A stretch of DNA of 64,000 bases from Eledone cirrhosa (lineage: Eukaryota > Mollusca > Cephalopoda > Octopoda > Eledonidae), in contig OZ024744.1 in the NCBI GenBank assembly GCA_964016885.1, forward strand, positions 118,357,697-118,421,696, written 5' to 3'. Below the pieces are notes generated by a model. It saw only the letters and a list, made by a program, of their open reading frames with translations, was not told the DNA's origin and ran no database searches. The position numbers and the translations under genes are program-made. Of the stretch, positions 60,771 through 64,000 are shown in pieces. The first letter of the stretch is position 1; every line of letters starts with the position of its first letter.

Positions 60771-60960
60771 GAGATACACTCAAATATATAGAGAGAGACA
60801 ATCAGACAGATAGATACAATACAAATGTAGAGAGAGAGATATATAGATATATAGATACGATACACCAATGCACAGATAGATAGATACACCAATACACAGA
60901 CAGATAGATAGATATATAGATACAATACACCAATACACAGATAGACATATAGACAGATAT
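60771..60960. repeat. Composite GATA/GATACACCAATACACAGACA microsatellite
   Basis: Imperfect gata, gaga and 'gatacaccaatacacagaca' units. The same composite unit reappears at 63,891-64,000 on the other side of the LINE cluster, so both belong to one interrupted locus. Confidence 0.9.
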
Positions 60961-62750
60961 GTTTCTTTATTAGCCACAGGGGCTCAAAAGAAGGGGACAA
61001 ATACAAAGGGCGAAGTTTACATACAATAAAAACGTGTAAAATGCTGTCAGAAATGCAATTTAAAAAACAATCGATTTTCCCCAATAGGGGGAGACAGTTC
61101 ATATGGGTAACACATACCCCCAAAAAAATGTGCAACCCTCATCTCCAGGAGTACGAAGAGTTTGTACTCCTTTCCTCTCTTCCTCTTTTTCCTCAACCTG
61201 CAGGCTGATATAGAGAGAAGGCCCATTCACTCGGGCCATTCTCGCCACCTTCACCCACCTTTCATAAAACTTGCTGGGGTACAGCACCTCTCTCTCCATC
61301 CTGATTCTTCTTCCAAAATTGTATTTGAAAAAAAGAACCAGTTGGCCGGAGAGAAAGGTGTCTGACCTCAGCCCTTTCAACCTTGTCCACCATACAACCT
61401 CTTTCGCCATAGCTATCACACAAAGGAAAACCGCCTCTCCTTCGTTTTTGAAGGAGAGTGGCAGTTTGATCATGACCATGGACTCGGTGGTCAACCGGAT
61501 TGGTCCCACCCGCGACAATAGTCGTTCTACATAACCCCACAGGTCGGTAACGCCCGGGCAGCGTACGAATGCGGGTGCGACAGTTTCTTCGTCTCGCACA
61601 GATCTTTTTCGAAGGGTCCCTGCCCAGGCACCCGTGTCTGTAGAGCTTGTCTCGAACTGGTAGAGCTCCTCGGTAGCACTGCCAGGCCAGGGACTTTTGG
61701 AAGTTTTCCATCGGTCCCGAGCAGAAGGTCCTACCGAACAGACTGGCCAGTTGCTCTTCCTCTACGCCTAGTTTCTCCGAGCGCATCGTCGCACTTGTTG
61801 CGGACCAACCCCCTATAGAATGACAAAGTGGAGTCTCCACTGATCGCCAGGTCCGCCTGCCAGAGGGCTGTGAGCGCCTGAGCATATTCGATGTGCCAGT
61901 CGCCCATTTTCCTCGGTCTTTGCTTGACCCAGGACTGCAGCTCGGTCAGCGAGACGAGTCGTGGGAATGCTCGCCTCACGAATGGGGCCCACACCGGTTG
62001 TCCAGTGAGGAACACGTGGAGCTGCCACAGCCTGAGCGCGTGTTTGTGCATCGTCAGCCACGGCATCCCCAGCCCTCCGTTTGAAGGGTGTTGGCAGCAG
62101 ATGGATCTTCTCACCAAAAGAGCCAGCTTCTTCCAAAGGAATTGGAAGAGCGTGCGCTCCATTTTGGTGAGCGTTTTGGCTGGACAAGGCACGACGGTCA
62201 AGCGGTAGTAGATGACGGACGCTATAAAAGTATTCGCCACCTCCGCTCAACCTTTCAAGGATAGTTTGCACTCGGCCCACTTCTGGGTGAGCGCAAACAC
62301 CTTGGCCGTCACCTCCTTCCAGTTCTTTTCCACCTGGAGGTCCGGACCAAACCAGACCCCAAGCAGCTTTACCGGTCCTTCCGTCCAGCATGAGACCATG
62401 CCATCGGAAGGCATCGGTTTACCTCTCCACGCTCTGAGTTGCAAACCGACGGATTTGTCCCGGTTGAGCTTCGCTCCTGTGAACCTTTCCTATTCCTTCA
62501 GTAAAGTGCCGACCTCCCCGATTTGCGAGGTGCTCGACACCATTACTGTCACGTCGTTGGCATAGGGCGACGCCACTTTTCGCAGTCCTGGTTCCAAAGG
62601 GATGCTCTGAAATAGCTCCAAACTCCGCAGTAGTGGCTCGAGAGTCAGTACGTACAGAAGGGAGGAGAGAGGGCATCCCTGTTGGATGGATCGCGTGATA
62701 TGGAACGGCTCCAAGAGATAGCCGTTCACCTTGACCCGATGTTGCTGCTG
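60961..62750 (-). mobile_element. LINE copy A (Tx1/L1-type), 5'-truncated
   Basis: The longest of four related - strand copies. On the - strand it starts abruptly within the reverse transcriptase next to a few TATC units (62,752-62,760), runs through the C-terminal domain and a ~140-bp 3' UTR, and ends with an AATAAA (60,966-60,971) a few bases before TATC repeats. There is no poly(A) tail; the microsatellite takes its place. Copies B, C and D share the 3' UTR. Confidence 0.88.
61099..62750 (-). pseudogene. LINE A reverse transcriptase and C-terminal domain, broken
   Basis: In order on the - strand: 'LLEPFHITRSIQQGCPLSSL' with the RT QGCPLSP-type block at 62,670-62,684; 'YANDVTVMV' (YAND at 62,553-62,564), where the catalytic motif should be YADD, so the first Asp is Asn; 'AKLNRDKSVGLQL' near 62,450; 'VKLLGVWFG' near 62,360; 'ANTFIASVIYYRLTVVPCP' (from about 62,238); 'FQFLWKK'; 'NGGLGMPWLTMHKHALRL'; 'TFPRLVSL'-like; and 'DEETVAPAFVRCPGVTDLW' at about 61,540-61,596, then 'MEREVLYPSKFYERW' before the stop at 61,099-61,101. 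The arrangement matches C-terminal halves of Tx1/L1-clade proteins ('IAS..YYRL....P', 'GGLGMP', 'CP.C...DET..H....CP'). At least four frameshifts break it. Confidence 0.85.
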
Positions 62751-62760
62751 ATCGATAGAT

Positions 62761-63020
62761 ATATTTCTATTTATTGCCACGAGGGCGCAAAAGAAGGGGG
62801 CAAATACAAGGGGAGGGGGGAGGGAGTTTACACAAAAAGGTGAGTAAAGAAAACAAATAAATATAAAACAAATAAATATAAAATTAACAATAGAGTCCTC
62901 AATAGGGAGAAGGCGTTTTGGGGGGTCGCACACACACACCCGAAAAAAGGCTGATGTAGAGAGAAGGCCCATTCACACGGGCCATTCTCGCCACTTTCAC
63001 CCACCTTTCATAAAAACGAC
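62761..63020 (-). mobile_element. LINE copy B, 3' UTR only
   Basis: On the + strand it begins 'atatttctatttattgccac' after GATA units; AATAAA lies at 62,770-62,775 on the - strand. It shares 'gggcgcaaaagaaggg', 'caatagggagaaggcg' and 'gagagaaggcccattcac' with the other copies but is a diverged subfamily (extra G-rich and AAATAAATA tracts). The 5' truncation is at about 63,015-63,020, next to 'gatagacagatagatagat'. Confidence 0.85.
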
Positions 63021-63040
63021 TGATAGACAGATAGATAGAT

Positions 63041-63500
63041 ATGTTTCTTTATTAGTCACAGGGGCACAAAAGAAGGGGACAAATACAAAGGGGGAAGTTT
63101 ACATACAATAAAAATGTGTAAAATGCTATCCCAAATGTAATTTAAAAATTAATCGATTTTCCCCAATAGGGGGAGACATTTCATATGGATAACACATACC
63201 CCCGAAAAAAATGTGCAACCCTCATCTCCAGGAGTACGAAGAGTTTGTACTCCTTTCCTCTCTTCCTCCTCAACCTACAGGCTGATATAGAGAGAAGGCC
63301 TATTCACTCGGGCCATTCTCGCCACATTCACCCACCTTTCATAAAACTTGCTGGGGTACACCTCTCTCTCCATCCTGATTCTTCTTCCAAAGTGGTATTT
63401 GAAAAAAAAGAATCAGTTGTTGGCCGGAGAGAAAGGTGTCTGACCTCAGCCCTTTCAACCTTGTCCACCATACAACCTCTTTCGTTCGCCATAGCTAGCT
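63041..63500 (-). mobile_element. LINE copy C, 3' UTR plus end of ORF
   Basis: Closely similar to copy A over its whole length: same 'ttccccaatagggggagaca', 'gtgcaaccctcatctccagg' and 'agtttgtactcctttcctct' blocks, with scattered substitutions and small indels. It is truncated at 'cgccatagct' (63,487-63,497), with GATA repeats following. The coding part (about 63,200-63,500) is the last ~90 residues of the LINE protein, with disruptions. AATAAA lies at 63,048-63,053 on the - strand. Confidence 0.9.
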
Positions 63501-63510
63501 AAATAGATAA

Positions 63511-63552
<42 letters not shown>
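63501..63552. repeat. (GATA)n microsatellite between LINE copies C and D
   Basis: About 12 GATA units, the first two interrupted as AATA. It is the 3' tail of copy D's neighbour and at the same time the 5' flank of copy C. Confidence 0.95.
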
Positions 63553-63553
<1 letters not shown>

Positions 63554-63890
63554 TATTTCTTTATTGGCCACAAGGGCGCACAAGAAAAGGGGACAATACA
63601 AAGACATGCCGGGGATTTTACATACAGTCGTGTAAAAAAATTATAAAACAAACAATTATAACAATCGAAATCCCCAATAGGGAGGAGACGCCACAAATGG
63701 GTTGTTTAATACCCCGTCGATAGAACAACCCTCAACTTCAGGAGCGTGTTGTGCAAGTGCTCCCTTCTTCCTTTTGCTCTCTTCTTTAACCTACAGGCTT
63801 ATAAACAGAGAAGGCCCAATCACTTGGGCCATTTTCGCTTCATTCACCCCACCTTTCAGTAAATTTACTGGGGGTGCAGTGCCTCTCTCG
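63553..63890 (-). mobile_element. LINE copy D, 3' UTR plus short ORF end
   Basis: A third subfamily: 'tatttctttattggccacaa', 'ccccaatagggaggagacgc', 'gagaaggcccaatcacttgg'. AATAAA lies at 63,560-63,565 on the - strand. It is truncated at 'gcagtgcctctctcg' (63,876-63,890), where GATA repeats begin at once. Orientation is the same as copies A-C. Confidence 0.87.
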
Positions 63891-64000
63891 GATAGATAGA
63901 TAGATACACCGATACACAGACAGACAGATAGATAGATACACCAATACACAGACAGATAGATAGATACAATACACCAATAGATAGATAGATAGATACACCA
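63891..64000. repeat. GATA / GATACACCAATACACAGACA composite microsatellite
   Basis: The same composite unit as at 60,771-60,960, running to the window edge. Another LINE copy could follow outside the window, but none is visible. Confidence 0.9.

Noticed and set aside
61162..62565. Several + strand open frames of 63-117 codons opposite the LINE
   Set aside because: Shadows of the - strand LINE coding sequence, which has recognisable RT motifs in order.

Overview
The window looks like cephalopod (probably octopod) genomic DNA. It has no intact host gene, rRNA or canonical tRNA. The assignment rests on SINE copies with the core familiar from octopus and squid genomes (a 'gcacccagt ... ctgtaaagtgg ... 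ttaggaagggcatcc' block and a tail of 'cccatgctag ... gga(c/t)(a/g)ttaaa' followed by gatgat repeats), plus molluscan mariner, Helitron and LINE remnants. This is recognition from memory, not a database match.

Layout. 1-8,160: transposon remnants and simple repeats, including four minisatellites (56, about 92, 33 and 24 bp units), two Helitron 3' ends (one with the C-terminus of the helicase), a broken mariner transposase with a SINE tail inside it, and three further SINE copies, two of them in inverted orientation. 8,165-10,969: a decayed Jockey/CR1-like non-LTR retrotransposon on the + strand (possible ORF1 zinc-finger end, endonuclease, linker, reverse transcriptase, start of the C-terminal domain). 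10,970-60,437: one uninterrupted array of about 640 copies of a 77-bp unit. 60,400-60,667: the remaining C-terminus of the same retrotransposon type. 60,770-64,000: a (GATA)-type microsatellite locus split by at least four 5'-truncated copies of a Tx1/L1-type LINE, all on the - strand.

Main result. The 49.5-kb satellite is not foreign to its flanks. The reading frame of the left retrotransposon flank runs straight into monomer 1, and the monomer reads as the conserved 'YWERL' segment of the C-terminal domain of such elements. The right flank resumes with the next conserved block ('ERF..', 'LIYMRKILGLTPNF') and then the C-terminal 'LFN.L..L..V.VD' segment. The simplest reading is that a 77-bp piece inside one retrotransposon copy was tandemly amplified in place about 640-fold.

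The array has layered higher-order structure: a 14-monomer (1,075-bp) unit, multi-kilobase blocks offset by 2,229, 3,153, 3,300, 3,763, about 4,700 and about 5,100 bp, and a direct duplication of 11,983 bp that matches at every diagnostic site I compared. A second notable locus is the stack of same-orientation LINE copies in GATA repeats, which suggests an element that targets this microsatellite.
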